A stretch of DNA of 64,000 nt from Cristatella mucedo (taxonomy: Eukaryota; Bryozoa; Phylactolaemata; Cristatellidae): positions 1,050,001 through 1,114,000 of the forward strand of contig WPIO01000053.1 in the NCBI GenBank assembly GCA_009760855.2. Direction: 5' to 3'. Of this stretch, positions 24,032-36,020 are shown piece by piece; positions within the stretch are counted from its first letter, which is position 1, and each line of letters starts with the position of its first letter. A program made the translations under genes and the position numbers. Under the pieces are notes generated by a model that searched no databases, was not told the origin of the DNA, and was given only the letters and a program-made list of their open reading frames with translations.

Positions 24032-25960
24032 AGGCACTTTATAGATACTGCGTAGAAAGCACTATTAAATGTTTGGTGGTAACATTCGCAAGCAGCAGGC
24101 ATAGTGTAAGCAGGTACATGCACACGAGGGACGAATCACAAACACCTATCAATTTCTGAATAAACCGGTACATTTTAAGCGTATTTTTAAATTATGTCAC
24201 GTCAGGGAACGTTGTGGTGACGTGCGTCGGTAGTGAGTTCCAGGCTATGGGAGCCTACGAACTAAAGGCGCGGTCTGCTATGATTTTGAGGTTCGTACGA
24301 GGTATGGCTAAACGAATCGAGTCAGAACAGCGGGTTGAACGACTCTTCACCTAGTGGGCGAGTAGTTCTGATAGGTAGGCTGGAGCCAGATAATAAAGGG
24401 GCGTAAAATTGAGTGACAGAACTTGAAATCGACGTGCGGCTTGATGAGCAGACAGTGCAGGTCGGCGAGAAGTGGTGGGATTCGACATTTGCGACGCCCA
24501 TGACAGATGAGCCTAGCTTCAGAAGTTTGCACCAATTTTAAGCGCCTGATTGCACAGGCCGGTAGACCAGCAAGCAGTGAGTTACAGAAGTCGAGACGAG
24601 ATGGCACAAATGTATGGACCAATTTACATGTGGTATCCCTGTCTGAACAAGCTCGAATTATGGCGATGTTTTGTAGCACAAAGCAGGCAGGCTTGACTGT
24701 GGAGATGACGAGGTCATTCAATGTAAGGTTACTTTGGAATTGGACACCTAGATTATGTTCAGATTCAAGAGGATTTTCGGACATTCAACTCAGCAGCTCT
24801 TCATTTGGTTAGAGACAAAATGTGCCTTAAGCTTCATCACTGGCTCCATAGATTCTTGAAACTATTCGGCAGCTAGAAAAACCTTTTGGCCACACAAAAC
24901 AAGATGGAGCAAACCTCTGTGAACCATTGTACATGCGTACATTGCACTATTGCACAGACCTGCATGGCAACAATTCAATACTGCATGCGAGTGTACACAA
25001 CCCTAGTATAAATCAGCCCGGAATAACAGAAATTAGATGAATAATCTAGATGCAATGTCACGAACGCATTAACTAGTTAGGCTATTGCAATCTTATCTAA
25101 GCATGTGAACAAGGTTGACTTGGCCGTGGAGGAAATATGTTAATCTAATGACCAGTCGATTTGAATAGTATGCCTAGATTACGAGCTGACGTCGCTGGAG
25201 TGATGCCAGCCGAACCAATCTTGAGGAGTCGGTCTTTCAACGTTTGGATGACACTATTTTAGACCTCACCTATTAAGTTGGTTTTATCGTGTTAAGCTTC
25301 AAAAATTTAGTAGCCATGCGAATACGAATGCTATCCCTTGAATGCAGCAAGGGACTTACTTGAGTCCGAATAGGATCAAGATTTGGAAGGAAAGCAAGGT
25401 CAAAGCTTGGTGTCATCGGTGCAGAAATGAAAGCCGAGGCGGAAATTGAGGTTTACATAAGGCCAGAGGGCGAGAATAGATAGTGGGAAAAGGGGGTCTA
25501 GCACCGAACCCTGAAGTACCCGTATTTTAAGTGCTCCATAGATGACCGAAAGCTGTGCACACATCTGCACTTTGACGTCTCTTATTGGGGTAGGACCTAA
25601 CCCTGTTTAGCACTGTTCTAATGATACCTGGGAGTATGGAGTGATGTCTGTGGATAGGCACATCCGAAGGATCCGGTGATCTTTAGTTTCAAATGCTGCT
25701 GATAGATCCAGCAGTACCAGAAGAATACTAGCTTAATCAGCACTGCTCTGAAGTTCACAGTAAACACCTAGCAGACCAGTTTCTGTGTAATGGTTAGCAC
25801 GAAATCCTGAACAAAACTTGCTGGCAAGATCCTGTGCATTGATCAAATTGTTTATCTGCCGAGCTATCATTGCCCACAAGTGTCTTGGACTAGAGTAGCA
25901 GAAGAGAGGTGAATGGATTAAAGGGACATACATTATCATGATATAATGTATCCTTTTTAG
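23915..25960 (-). mobile_element. LINE-A2 copy (diverged subfamily), about 2 kb
   Basis: The tail lies at the left (ATT-like run at 23915-23935 and a hairpin whose CT arm has expanded into (CT)n). Going right come the 3' UTR, a C-terminal domain (LACLQNIAIIRACSDRDTTCKLVHTFV-like), decayed RT, and an RT finger remnant (DLASKFCSGFRANHYTETGLL) near 25740-25840. Many stops. The 3' UTR matches the fragment at 4775-4965 better than main LINE-A. Confidence 0.78.
23965..24031. repeat. (CT)n grown inside a LINE-A2 tail
   Basis: Lies exactly where the LINE-A tail hairpin has AGAGAGAG on its minus strand. Confidence 0.95.
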
Positions 25961-26158
25961 GATTTGCCTGATCATTGCCGTTCGCAGAGGTTGAGGTACT
26001 TAGCTGGTTACACGAAACATGTTTACAGCACATGTTCAAGAGAATCAACAAGAACGCACACCTCATATGGGAGTTGTTGCAACACGAGCTTGATTACTAG
26101 TCCTCTTTTTAATCTGAGAAACAAGTTTAGCAACGAGTTCAGTGAAAACCGGCACTAA

Positions 26159-26292
26159 GGAGGCGAGAGCAGGGAAGGAGAGCAGGGAATGAGAGCAGGG
26201 AAGGAGAGCAGGGAAGGAGAGCAGGGAATGAGAGCAGGGAAGGAGAGCAGGGAATGAGAGGAGGGAAGGAGAGCAGGGAATGAGAGCCGGGC
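26159..26292. repeat. 13-bp minisatellite
   Basis: Unit GGAGAGCAGGGAA with ATGAGAGCAGGGA variants, nine to ten copies. Confidence 0.93.
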
Positions 26293-26524
26293 GGTGAAGG
26301 CAACGGCATAGGGCAACTTGTCTGTCAAGGACTGCAAGGAATGGGTCGAGTCCCACATCTGTCCTGGCTTGCTAACGGAACAAGAGTGGAGAGAGAACCG
26401 CTTATTCTTGTGAACGTCTCTGGCTTCGAGTGTGAGCTTCCTTTTACCTTCACCATGCTGTGTGATGTGCAGAGCTGCTAGCCTCAGAGAGACCTTTCGC
26501 AACCGAGTGATTGGCAAAGGGGCT

Positions 26525-26620
26525 GCACCTGGCACAGTGCACCCTGCACTCTGCCCCCTGCACCCTGCCCCCTGCACCTTGCATCCTGCCCCATGCACCC
26601 TGCATCCTGCGTACAAGCAC
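26525..26620. repeat. CACCCTGC-type short tandem repeat
   Basis: Seven-base CACCCTG/CATCCTG/CCCCCTG units, immediately 5' of the LINE-B copy. Confidence 0.85.
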
Positions 26621-26624
26621 CGGT

Positions 26625-28190
26625 TCCATGTTATTGCCATACGTTATCGCCCAGTTTCCCTTCTTCCTTTCTTGTCTAAGATTCTTGAAAAAAGTATTGC
26701 TGAGCAGCTGGTTGAACATATTAAAAAGAATAAAACGTCAGAAATATTTCAATCGGGGTTCAAGAGGCAGCACTCCACTGAAACTGCTATCCTCTGTGTT
26801 AACAATGAGATCCTTCGTGGCAAAGATGACAGCAATGTCACTGCCCTAGCTCTGCTAGATATGTCTGCTGCCTTAGAGACCATTGATCACAGTGTTCTGC
26901 TTGAACGATTGAGAACAACGATCGGTCTGGCAGACGAAGCACTGGTGTGGTTTAAATCGTACTTGTCTGATCGTGTTCAATCCGTGTCGTGTGGAGGTCA
27001 GGTCTCACACACGAGACGGGTCACCTGTGGAGTCCCTCAAGGGTCTGTACTCGGTCCCTTGCTGTTCTCCATGTATACTCAACCTCTGGGAAAAGTGATT
27101 AGGGCCCATGGAATAGGATATCACTTTTATGCTGACGATACTCAACTTTTTTTGTCATTTAAACCGTCGAAATCCGCTGCAGCAACTGAGAAACTGATTG
27201 CTTGCCTTGCCGACATTCGATCCTGGATGTTGGCAAACTTCTTGAAATTAAATGACGATAAAACCGAACTGCTGCTCATAGGACACCCTGAGCGTGTGGC
27301 TAGATTAAAAGTCTTTGCTCTTCTAATAGGTGATGCTATTGTGCAACCATCACCAGGTGCTCGAAATTTAGGTGTCGTTTTCGACAGCTGCCTAAATTGT
27401 AAAAGCTTCATTCAGAAGACTGCTTCTACAGCTCACCATCCCATCCGATCCCTACCAAAGATTAGGAGCTGTCTTCCACAGTGGCATGTAAAAGATTTAA
27501 CTAGCTCCTGAGTTCTGTCTCGGCTTGATTATTGTAATTCCCTTTGGATGGGCTACCAAAGAAAGCAACTAGGCCACTGCACCTGACTATGAATACGGCT
27601 ACAAGGCTAGTCTTCAAGTCCCAGAGGCTGGAACACGTGACTCCTTTGCTAAAAGAGCCAGGATGGATGCCGGTTAAGCAACGGATACAGAGCAAAGTTC
27701 TTACGCTGACCCACAAGGCCCACCACGGCTTGGCTCCTTTGTATCTAGCTGAACGGCTACACCAGTTTCAGCCTCCTCGTGTCGTCAGGTCCTGTGTGGA
27801 CAATAAATTAGCTGTTCCATTGCTGCGCTTAAAGACCGTTGGCGACAGAAGCTTTAGCTCTGCAGGTCCTGGACTGTGGAACTCGCTTCCACAATTTGTA
27901 TTCAACGACAACTACTCTCCTGCTGCCGACTATGGCTCATCCTTTCCAGCGGTCCTGAGCTGCTACTTCATGCTACTCACTACCTCAACTGCTCTCATTA
28001 CACTGCTATGCTTCCCACTTTCTCTTTGTTGTGTGAGACAAAGTCTGTTGGCTATCGCATGCGTACCGAAAGCCGCTCAGGCTGTGAGTGCGCTATACAA
28101 AACTCTCCTGTGTAACACCCGTATAGTCTTTATGACTTTGTGGAGTTACAGAAGGAGAGACATACATACATGCATACATACATAGCACCA
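26625..28190 (+). mobile_element. LINE-B copy, RT to 3' tail, best preserved
   Basis: An L2/CR1-type LINE distinct from LINE-A. From a near-start at YRPVSLLPFLSKILE it encodes FQSGFKRQHSTETAIL, LLDMSAALETIDH (motif A with LE in place of the usual FD), CGVPQGSVLGPLLF, FYADDTQLF and FLKLNDDKTELLLIG. A stop ends the first frame at 27509; the C-terminal domain continues in another frame (27544 on, RIQSKVLTLTHKAHHGLAP, FSSAGPGLWNSLPQ). The 3' UTR ends GTAACACCCG...TGGAGTTACAG and a CATACATA tail. It is truncated 5' into a CACCCTG-rich repeat. Confidence 0.88.
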
Positions 28191-28271
28191 CAACACCGCA
28201 GGCAGGCTACTGCGGTGGGTGGCATTGCGTGCTTTATTTAGGCAGCTGCTACGGGCAGGCAGCACGTGTAG

Positions 28272-28616
28272 GCTTGCTCACTGAATTGTCAGGTCTCGAA
28301 TTTGCTCCGCCAGGGCACGGGCACGAAGAATTACCAGGACGACGACGACGACAATACTTGGTTTAAGCACGGCACCGTCTCGAAAACCGACCGGACTAAT
28401 GTTTCCAGCAGCAAAGGCAAGAGAGCTATTGCAAGTGTGACGAAATCCAGTGCAATCAAAGGCGGATCGGAGAGACGCCGGCGCTACCAGAGACCTGCTA
28501 ACAACGGGACTCTCGTATGTCGAGTGTGCGGCGACAAAGCCAACGGCTACAACTTCGGGCAGGTCACGTGCGAGTCCTGCAAGGCCTTCTTCCGTCGCAA
28601 CGCGATCAAGAATTTG
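28272..28616 (+). CDS. HR96: Nuclear receptor exon: hinge-side N-terminus and zinc finger I of the DBD
   Basis: The exon encodes a basic, Ser/Lys-rich lead-in with a run of five Asp, then zinc finger I starting at 28518: CRVCGDK, 13 residues between the cysteine pairs, then [10 protein letters not shown]. This is the canonical C-X2-C-X13-C-X2-C finger with P-box ESCKA, which contacts the DNA half-site. The 3' end is set at 28616 because the next bases (gttcgt) can act as a donor and because the join gives exactly seven residues between RRNA and the first Cys of finger II, as in HR96. An in-frame TAG at 28269-28271 bounds the 5' side. Acceptors at 28272 and 28293 are both in phase 0, and neither has a strong pyrimidine tract. 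There is no in-frame ATG, so an upstream exon is expected. LINE-B debris ends only about 85 bases upstream. Confidence 0.85.
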
Positions 28617-28758
28617 GTTCGTTCGCCAGCGGAACGCAGGCATTTCATTTCTTTCTTGGGGTGTCGGGAATCCCACGCCTTTCCCTGAAACTTCCTTTCT
28701 ATGAACCCGCTTTCAAGTGTGGGTGTTTCCGGTACATGTGTCCCTTGCATGCTTGCAC

Positions 28759-28833
28759 GTGTGTGTGTGTGTGTTTTCGAGCTCGCGCGTGTGTGTGCGC
28801 GTCTGTGTGTGTGTGTGCGTGCGTCTTTGTGTG

Positions 28834-28865
<32 letters not shown>

Positions 28866-28930
28866 CGTGTGTGTGTGCGTGTGTGTGCGTGTGTGTGCGT
28901 GTGTGTCTGTGTGCGTGTGTGTCTGTGTGC
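28759..28930. repeat. (GT)n(GC) microsatellite in intron 1 of the receptor
   Basis: GT with GC and CT interruptions, starting 142 bases after the zinc-finger exon. Confidence 0.96.
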
Positions 28931-29104
28931 GAACAGGGTAATCTTGTACGTTGCTGCGAGTTTTGAGCATTCTTGGTCACTTTTGTATGTCTGCATTCTT
29001 TATATTTATTGTCTGGCCTCCTTGCTCAAGCACAGCAACTGATTAGCTCGGTGGTCAGTTGTCTATCTCAATGTAGACTTAAGATGTTCAGCGATCTAAA
29101 TAAA

Positions 29105-29895
29105 TTTTGAAATTGTATTCCGAAGACTGCCTCCATAGCTAGCCATAACGTCCGATCCCTATCTGAGATTAGGAACTGTCTACTAGGGTGGCTTGAAAAA
29201 GAGTTCCAAGCTTGTTGTTCTGTCTAGGCTTTATTCTTTTAATTCTAGTTTGGCCAAGCTACCAAAAAGGCCACAAGGCGACTGTAGCATGTAAAATAGT
29301 AATGAATATTGCTGCTAGACTAGTTAGCAAATCTGAAAAGTTAAACCAAGTGTCCCCTTTGCTCAAAGAGCTTCAATTGCCTCCTGTTGATCAACGGATG
29401 TGGAGAGGGTTCTTATGCTAACCCAGAAGTCTGCACGGCTCGGCTCCTTCATATATAGCTAAACTGTTGCACCAGGTTCAGCCTCCTCGTGCCCTCAGTT
29501 TCTATACGGAGACTAAATTAGCTGTCTCATTTCTCTGCTTAAAGACCGTTGGTAACAAAAGCTTTGGCTCTGCAGGTCCTAGACTGTGGAAGTCACATCC
29601 ACAATTCTTACTCAAATGACATCCACTCTCCTGCTGCCCACTGTGGCACATACTTTGCAGCCGTCCTGAACTGCTATTTCGATGCTAGTCGTCTCAACCT
29701 CAACAGCCCTCCTGTCTCAGTTGTGCTTCCCACATTCTCTTTATTGTGTGAGATACTGATCCGTTGGCTACTGAAGAATTCGTATCAAAAGCCGCTCAGG
29801 CTTTGAGAAAGTGCTATAGAGAATCTCCAGCATAGCACTCATTTAGTCTTTCTGGCTTAGCGGAGTTACAGATGGAGATACATTACATCTGGTTA
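29105..29895 (+). mobile_element. LINE-B 3' fragment in intron 1 of the receptor
   Basis: From ASIASHNVRSLSEIRNCL through VDQRM...LTQKSARLGSFI and LKTVGNKSFGSAGPRLW to the 3' UTR, with many stops and frameshifts. The tail is reduced to ATACATTACAT. Confidence 0.82.
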
Positions 29896-30044
29896 AAATA
29901 GATTTAAAAAGTACATATCTGCCATGAAGGTTGCTTAATCGCTACCCAGTTTACACATCATATCTACTTGCTGCAAACAGTGGACGCTTGCAAAAAATTC
30001 TTCCAGCATCTAATCATCTCACCAAAGCCCCGCCCACCAAAATA

Positions 30045-32345
30045 TAAATAACAATAATAACAATAATATTAACACATTTGGTTAGAATCCTCAGACAACT
30101 TGATCTCTTTATAAGCACTTTATATAAGCTGTAAAAGAAGCGTGATTGAATGCAAATGGTTCGTGGTAGAATGTACAGTGTCGCCACAAATATGCCCCCA
30201 TTTGACGAATCTCACGGACCTACTAAATGTTGTGATATACAGATGCGCTTTTAGCTTTTTTAATGTTGTTAAGTCATGGGATGTTGTGTCACCAGTCTGG
30301 TGGGAGTTCCAGGCTTTGGGATCATAGGAACTAAAGGCACGATCTTCAAAGGATTTGAGGTTTGCACAATGCATAGCTAAAAGATTAGATTTATAATAGC
30401 GGATTGTATGATGCCTAGCTTGGTATTGAAGTAGATATGATCAGTAGGCTGGCGCCAAAGAATGGAAGGACCTTAAAGTGAGTGACAGAACCTTGAAGTT
30501 GGTGGGCTGCTTACCTGGGAGCCAGCGAAGGTCGGCGAGAAGTGAAGTGGTGTGGGAACTGCAACGCTCACGACAGACAAGCCTAGCTGCACAGTTGTGC
30601 TCTAACTGTAAATACCTGCTTACACAGGCCGGTACACTTGCAAGCAGTGAGTTTCAAAAGTCGGGAAGGGATGTCATAAATGCGTTTTCCAATTTAGACG
30701 TAGTATCCCTGTTTATGCAAGCCGTAATTGTAGCGATGTATTTGTGCTGAAAGTAGGTAGACTTGACTGTGGAGCTGATGTGGTCGTCTAATTAAAGGTC
30801 ACTTTGAAACAGGATGCCTAGATTTTGAGCAGATTCAAGGGGAGTTTTTCTGGCTGGGGCAAATTTTAGCATTAAATTACCAATTTTGAGTCACACTTGA
30901 TATTCCCATTCCTAGTAAGTTGGTTTTGTCATCATACAATTTCAGAAAGTTTGCTGCTTTCATGTCCCCACATGGTCTTTATGACTTTGTGGAGTTACTA
31001 ACGGAAATACATTACATTACATTACATGCTGATGCCATAAATACATGCAGCAAGGTAGTTGAGAGAATTTGACGTGCTGGAGGGCTGGGGTTATCAAAGA
31101 AAAGATACAACCGAGTTTCATCTGCGTTGCAATGAATGCCTAGGTTGTACCTGAAAATCACATCGGCAAACAGGGGGGGTATACAATCTTGAAAAGAACC
31201 GGACCATGCACAGACCTCTGTGGCACACCGTGTTGGCTGAATCTGCTTCACAGCCAGTGTCCCTATAAGACAGGGTGTGATCTCAACTTGACCTGCAGTA
31301 CAGCCCGAATGACTGGGGCAGCTGATCTATTTTCGGAACTGCAGACCAATGCTGATTGGCTGAATGGCACGTGTACCTAGACCAATTTCGTCTGCTATAG
31401 CATCATCACCAAAGGTTGATCAGAGCATGCTTCTTAAGAGCAGCCAATAGCATTGAGATTTCTATGCGTGATGGCTTCATCAGCCAACAGTACTCTTTTA
31501 GGACTACTATATATTGGACCTGTTTGTTGCTTATTCTTTGTCCATATTCGCTTCGGTCCACGTACTGTTTTTCAGCTTCGTTATTAAACATAGCAATTTT
31601 ATTGACTATTGACTCGTGAATGGTTTCACGGAAAGACTGCGCCTCACACACTGTACTTCAGTGATTCCTCGCATCATCTGTGTCTGCTCAAATCAAGGCT
31701 CTGGAGTCTCCCGCTGAGATAGGACCTAAACCATTGGGATGCTGTGCCAATGGTGCCTGGCTAAGATGAGGGGTGCTCGAGAAAGACTTAGTGATTGATA
31801 GTATCAAAAACGGTCGAAAGATCAAAAAAAAGCAGAGGTACTCTACCTAAGTCTGCATTCCTAAGAAGGTCATCATACATCCGAAGAAATGCTGACTCTG
31901 TGGAGTGATCAGCTCTAAAACCAGACTAGAACTTACTAGCTAGGCTGGAAGTTTCAATATAAGCATTCAGTGGGTCTGCCACGACTCGTTCCAGTGTCTT
32001 TTATAGGAATACTAGAATGGTCTCTGGGCGGATATTGCTTTCTTGAATAGGTAACTGACTTCAACCTTTTTGAAAGGTGCATGGACATGATCTGAGGCTA
32101 ATGCCTTATTAATAATATTAATTCATGTATCGCAGCAGCAACAGATCTATGCATCGTAGAAGTTGGACAGTGGAAATGGGGTCTAGAAGGCTAGGTGCTA
32201 TCTGAGAAACGATCAGTTAGGTTTTCACAATGGATCACTAGTTAGGGAGCCAACATGGGAGTGCTTATGGAGATGGTTGATCGTAGACATCAGCATTTTC
32301 GAATTGTGCATCTGGGATTCAACCATGTTTTCATAGAAGCTAGAC
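30045..32345 (-). mobile_element. LINE-A copy in intron 1 of the receptor, about 2.3 kb, twice interrupted
   Basis: From right to left: pre-RT segment (FYENMVESQMHNSKMLMSTINHL at about 32250-32340), RT, a decayed YADD region (CNADETRLYLFF, about 31100-31150), C-terminal domain (30478-30750) and tail at 30045. It carries an inserted LINE-B tail at 30957-31027 and an unexplained extra segment at about 31255-31680. Lying antisense to the gene, it would be transcribed only as intron. Confidence 0.78.
30957..31027 (+). mobile_element. LINE-B tail inserted in a LINE-A copy
   Basis: CCCCACATGGTCTTTATGAC, TTGTGGAGTTAC and a repeated ATTAC tail on the plus strand, inside a minus-strand LINE-A. It is a severely 5'-truncated insertion. 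Confidence 0.75.
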
Positions 32346-32450
32346 CCGCCACTACTTACAGTGGGTAGTAAAGAATTTACTACAGCAGGGCTCGAACCCA
32401 CGTTCTGAGTCGTGAACAGCAAGCACCTTATCCCAGGGCTGAGACCCAGA
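32345..32450 (-). mobile_element. SINE-A head fragment in intron 1 of the receptor
   Basis: Minus-strand head with GGATAAGGTGCTTGCTGTTC and B box GGGTTCGAGCCC; the body and tail are missing. Confidence 0.6.
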
Positions 32451-32620
32451 GCAGTAGGGTTATGCTCAAGGTTTGCCCATAACTAGTAAGACTCGAACGC
32501 CCTCCCCACCTCCCCAGACAGATCTGGAGAGGCAAGTGCAGCTCGACACCCCCTTCAGTAGCCTGTTCTGCTATTGGCTGGTTCGGCTGGATCAGCACGT
32601 GCTCGCTATTGCGCTTGCAG

Positions 32621-32738
32621 GACATAAAGTGCAGCATCGAGGGCTCGTGCGAGATCAATCAATTCACGAGGAAATTCTGCACAGCCTGTCGCCTGCAGAA
32701 GTGCTTCGCCATCAACATGAAGAAGGAGTGGATCCTTG
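32621..32738 (+). CDS. HR96: Nuclear receptor exon: zinc finger II of the DBD
   Basis: This 118-base exon starts after the acceptor gcgcttgcag and encodes DIKCSIEGSC...KFCTACRLQKCF...MKKEWIL. The cysteines follow C-X5-C-X9-C-X2-C-X4-C, the standard second finger with D-box and dimer surface. It ends in phase 1 (ATC CTT G) before gtagga. The G completes an Asp codon with the AT that opens the exon at 36972, giving EWIL-DKETLKKRKK, the expected C-terminal extension of NR1-type DBDs. Two reading frames and two splice sites agreeing makes this exon secure even though it is short. It would make no sense as a stand-alone gene. Confidence 0.88.
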
Positions 32739-33939
32739 GTAGGAGATCGCCCTACCTGCTCCCTCAATCCGTCTGTCACGCCCTCCTGCTCTCGTACTCA
32801 CGCCCCCTCCCCTCCGAAGACCAGCTGGCTGCAGCCCGCGGCAGCGAAAGCAGCAGCATCGAATGAAGCACCGACGAAGTAGAGAGATGCACGGTGGTGC
32901 TGTGCGAGCTGCACTAGCCGAGCTCACTCGTTGTCTGTATAGCACGATTTTGCCCTACTTTGCCCCAATGTACGGTTGGCTCTGGGAATTTGAATCGTAC
33001 AGCCACAGCCACTGCTCCAGCGAACGACATATCCGGTAGCTGCTACGGGGGGGGGGGGCAGGGGGGAAGAAGAAATCCCAACCCCAGGGGCGGCCTCTGA
33101 CCTCTAACCTCTAACCTCTAACCTGGCTCGCCTCTGGATATGGCTGCTGCCACAGTTTGGCACTAGGCTCAGCGATTGCTATTGAGGGGGAATATCAAGA
33201 AGATACTTATAAAATTTGTCCGACAATCGAATATTTGTTTGGGATATCTTTCGAAAGATAAATACATTGGAACTGGGATCGGAAGCTCTGACGACTTCTG
33301 CATTAAAGAAAAAGTATTTATGCAAACCACATCTAACCCGGATGTAAACCGGAAGCAACAATGCGACCTGTATTCCTACTTGTCGAACCTTGGTAGATCA
33401 AGGTACATGCATGAAGCTTGTTGAGATGCATTTGTATGACTTTTATTCAGCTCCATTTCCTGTATAGGCGTATGCCTTGCAAATTCCATGACTCAGTTAA
33501 TATTTCATGCATCGAAGTGAAATTTGAAATTCGAGTTCAGCTCCGCTTGTTTTGACTGAGACAAAACAAATTTCAGATTTTGGCTGGATAGCTACAAAAT
33601 GCAATTTCATAGGTGAAATCAAGCATGCCTTGCGGCACCTAACTTTGATAAGCGATGGACATGCATCAATAGAATCTGCCCGTGATTCTTCACGAGGAGC
33701 CTTACTATTTATTTGCTTAGGAATTAAAAGATGGTGAGCACATCTGTGTGCTCTTAACAAGAAACTCAATATTGATTCGCTTTCCTGAGCTGATTAATAA
33801 GTTTAATTAAATTAGATACATGCTTGCATATAAGAAAAACTGCATTTTTGAACTATTTAACAATTTTTCCTACTATGCAGATTGTGCCCTATTAGTTAAG
33901 AAATTTTAGCTAGGCAGTATGTGGGGCAGGCTCAACGAC
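32739..33939 (+). other. Intron 2 of the receptor, 5' part
   Basis: Contains a G run at 33049-33067 and three TCTAACC units at 33107-33122, then AT-rich unique sequence. No exon candidates. Confidence 0.7.
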
Positions 33940-34095
33940 TAGCTCAGGGTCACCTACTACTCAGGTCTTTTGGCTACCGAACGATTACCAAAAGCCGCTT
34001 GGGCTGAGTTTGAGTGAGCTGTAGAAAACTCTCGTTCATAACACCCACATAGCCTTTAGAAAGTCACAGACGAATTACATTACGTTGTATTACTC
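33940..34095 (+). mobile_element. LINE-B tail fragment in intron 2 of the receptor
   Basis: GGCTACCGAACGATTACC, AGCCGCTTGGGCTGAG, ATAACACCCACATAG and an ATTACATTACG tail. Confidence 0.74.
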
Positions 34096-34266
34096 TGGTC
34101 CGCCTTCAAAAGCAAAGTTGGAGCTGCTCGTGACTATTTACAAGTGCAAGCCAGTTAAATTATAAGTTGATTTTAGCATGATTCAATTTTAGGAAGTTGG
34201 CTGCCAGCCATGCAATAACGTCAGGAATTCACACTGTAATGAAGCTGAGAGAGTTGTGGTTGCTTA

Positions 34267-34768
34267 TAATAATAATAATAATACTGCACTTGATAAAGCG
34301 CCCTCAGAGAACTCAATCTCTTTCTAGATGCTTTACATTTGCTGCAAAGGGAAATGCAATTGAATGGTGAGTAATATCATGCTTGATAAATAAACAACAT
34401 GAATAACATGGTTAGGGGTGACATGCACAGGGTCAGCATGCAAATGTGGTTAGTGGCAGCATGCACAGTCAGCACGCATAAGCACATCAAGGACGAATCA
34501 CAGGGACCCACTAAATGCTGTCCTAAACAGGTGTGTTTTTAAGTTCTTTTTAAATGTGGTCAAGTCAGGAGATATTCTGACACAAGTCGGCAGGGAGTTC
34601 CAGGCTTTGGGAGCATACGAACTAATTGCACGGTCTCCAAAGGATTTGAGGTTTGTACGAGGTATTGGTAAACTCTTGGATTTCAAAAAGTGGGTGGTAC
34701 GATGCATGGCCTGGTGGGGGAGTAGATCTGAGAGATAGGCTGGAGCCAAAGAATGAACTGACCTAAAA
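34267..34768 (-). mobile_element. LINE-A 3' fragment in intron 2 of the receptor
   Basis: ATT tail at 34267, hairpin, 3' UTR, then the C-terminal frame from THLFRTAFSGSL back to MAPAYLSDLLPHQA, open for 83 codons. The 5' truncation is at about 34768. Confidence 0.87.
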
Positions 34769-35039
34769 GTAAGCTTAGTTTATGTTGCTGTCTCGGTCAT
34801 CTGAGTCCTTGCAGCCAGCAGCCGTACTAGTCTTTGTAGCTCTGGCCCAGTCAAGTCATGCTACTTTTCAGTAGCGGCAGCTTCCACTCACGAAAGATCT
34901 ACATGGACTCACACACTGCCATACACTCGAGCTAGTGCGAAGGCACAAGCGGATGTGGTTCATCCATGCCAGCCCGGTTAGGAGTTCGGTTTGTTGGTTA
35001 CCTTTGACCTCCGATCTCAGCTGCTATAGCCATGCAGAG

Positions 35040-35715
35040 AGGCTTTCACTTACATACCGGTGACACGCAGCTGCACTGATGCTTTGATTTTTTTCCAGCC
35101 TTCAAGTTCGTCAAACTCTCTTAACTACATGCCTGCATGAGCTGGTCACATGCAAACTTTCTCTAATTGAATGACAATAGGAGCTAACTTACTAGCTAGG
35201 GTCAAGCAAAAGATACAACAGGAATTGAAGAGGTTAATGCTCAAAATCGGCACTGCCAGCATGCCTCCTGCAGCATGTGCTTGCATGAATTCTGGATCTC
35301 CTGCTTAAAATTGTGACCTGTCTCTAGATTAGCATCAGCATCAGTTCCATGGTTAAGTCTGCCTACTTTCAGCTGTGAAACATTGCAGAAATTTGAACCT
35401 GCTAATTCAAGGACTTAACATCCGAGCTTATCCGTGCAGTTACAACGTTCCGGCTCGATTCATGTGACTCGTGCTGCTTGCACATCTAAGAGGGTGCTTG
35501 AAGCTGGTGCAGAAATCTGCTGCTTGGCTTGTCAGTTGTCAGTGTGGCAGCTGCCACATCACATCACTTCTTGCCGACCTGAACAGACGCCCTATAGAGC
35601 ACCATATAGGCTTCAAGGTTCTGTCACTCCTTATTAGGTCCCTTCGTTCTCTTGCTCCAGCTTGTCTATCAGAGATACGCCATTTTCAGGTTAGTCACAA
35701 CCCCCTCTTCAGACT
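35040..35715 (+). mobile_element. LINE-A fragment, old, in intron 2 of the receptor
   Basis: Damaged sequence from the region after the YADD motif (TQLH*CFD...SSNSLN) to LAPACLSEI. It contains several stops and indels and has no tail. Confidence 0.65.
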
Positions 35716-35754
35716 CAAGTAGTTTAGCCAGCAATAATAAATAAAATGTATATT

Positions 35755-35925
35755 AGTTGATTTAACAGCCTCTTTCGTATAGCAATAGCAGAGTCTTCAC
35801 GACTATCACCGCCGCTTGCAGCAGCGATACATGATCACGTATCGAAAGATTCGCACCCACGACCTCGGGACCGAGGTTGTAAAAAGCAGCCACCGTACCT
35901 AGTGTGCCATCATAGCTCACCAACT
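35755..35925 (-). mobile_element. SINE-A copy in intron 2 of the receptor
   Basis: Full-length body with AACAGCCTCTTTCGTATAGC, the ACCTCGGGACCGAGGT arm, a decayed B box and the head ending AGCTCACC. Confidence 0.84.
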
Positions 35926-36020
35926 GGCTCTCAAGTGACGTTAATAATTTAGAACAAAGCTTAAAAATGCTCGTTCTAATCACAGCACTTGGTTGATCCT
36001 TATAATTTTCCTTGGTATGC

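Noticed and set aside
26432-27511. A 359-codon gene at the longest open frame
   Set aside because: It is LINE-B reverse transcriptase; its N-terminal part is simple repeat read through by chance.
28278-28996. Minus-strand frames across the zinc-finger exon
   Set aside because: Shadows of the receptor exon and of the GT microsatellite; no motif.
33107-33122. Interstitial telomere repeat (TCTAACC units)
   Set aside because: Only three 7-base units, not the TTAGGG hexamer.
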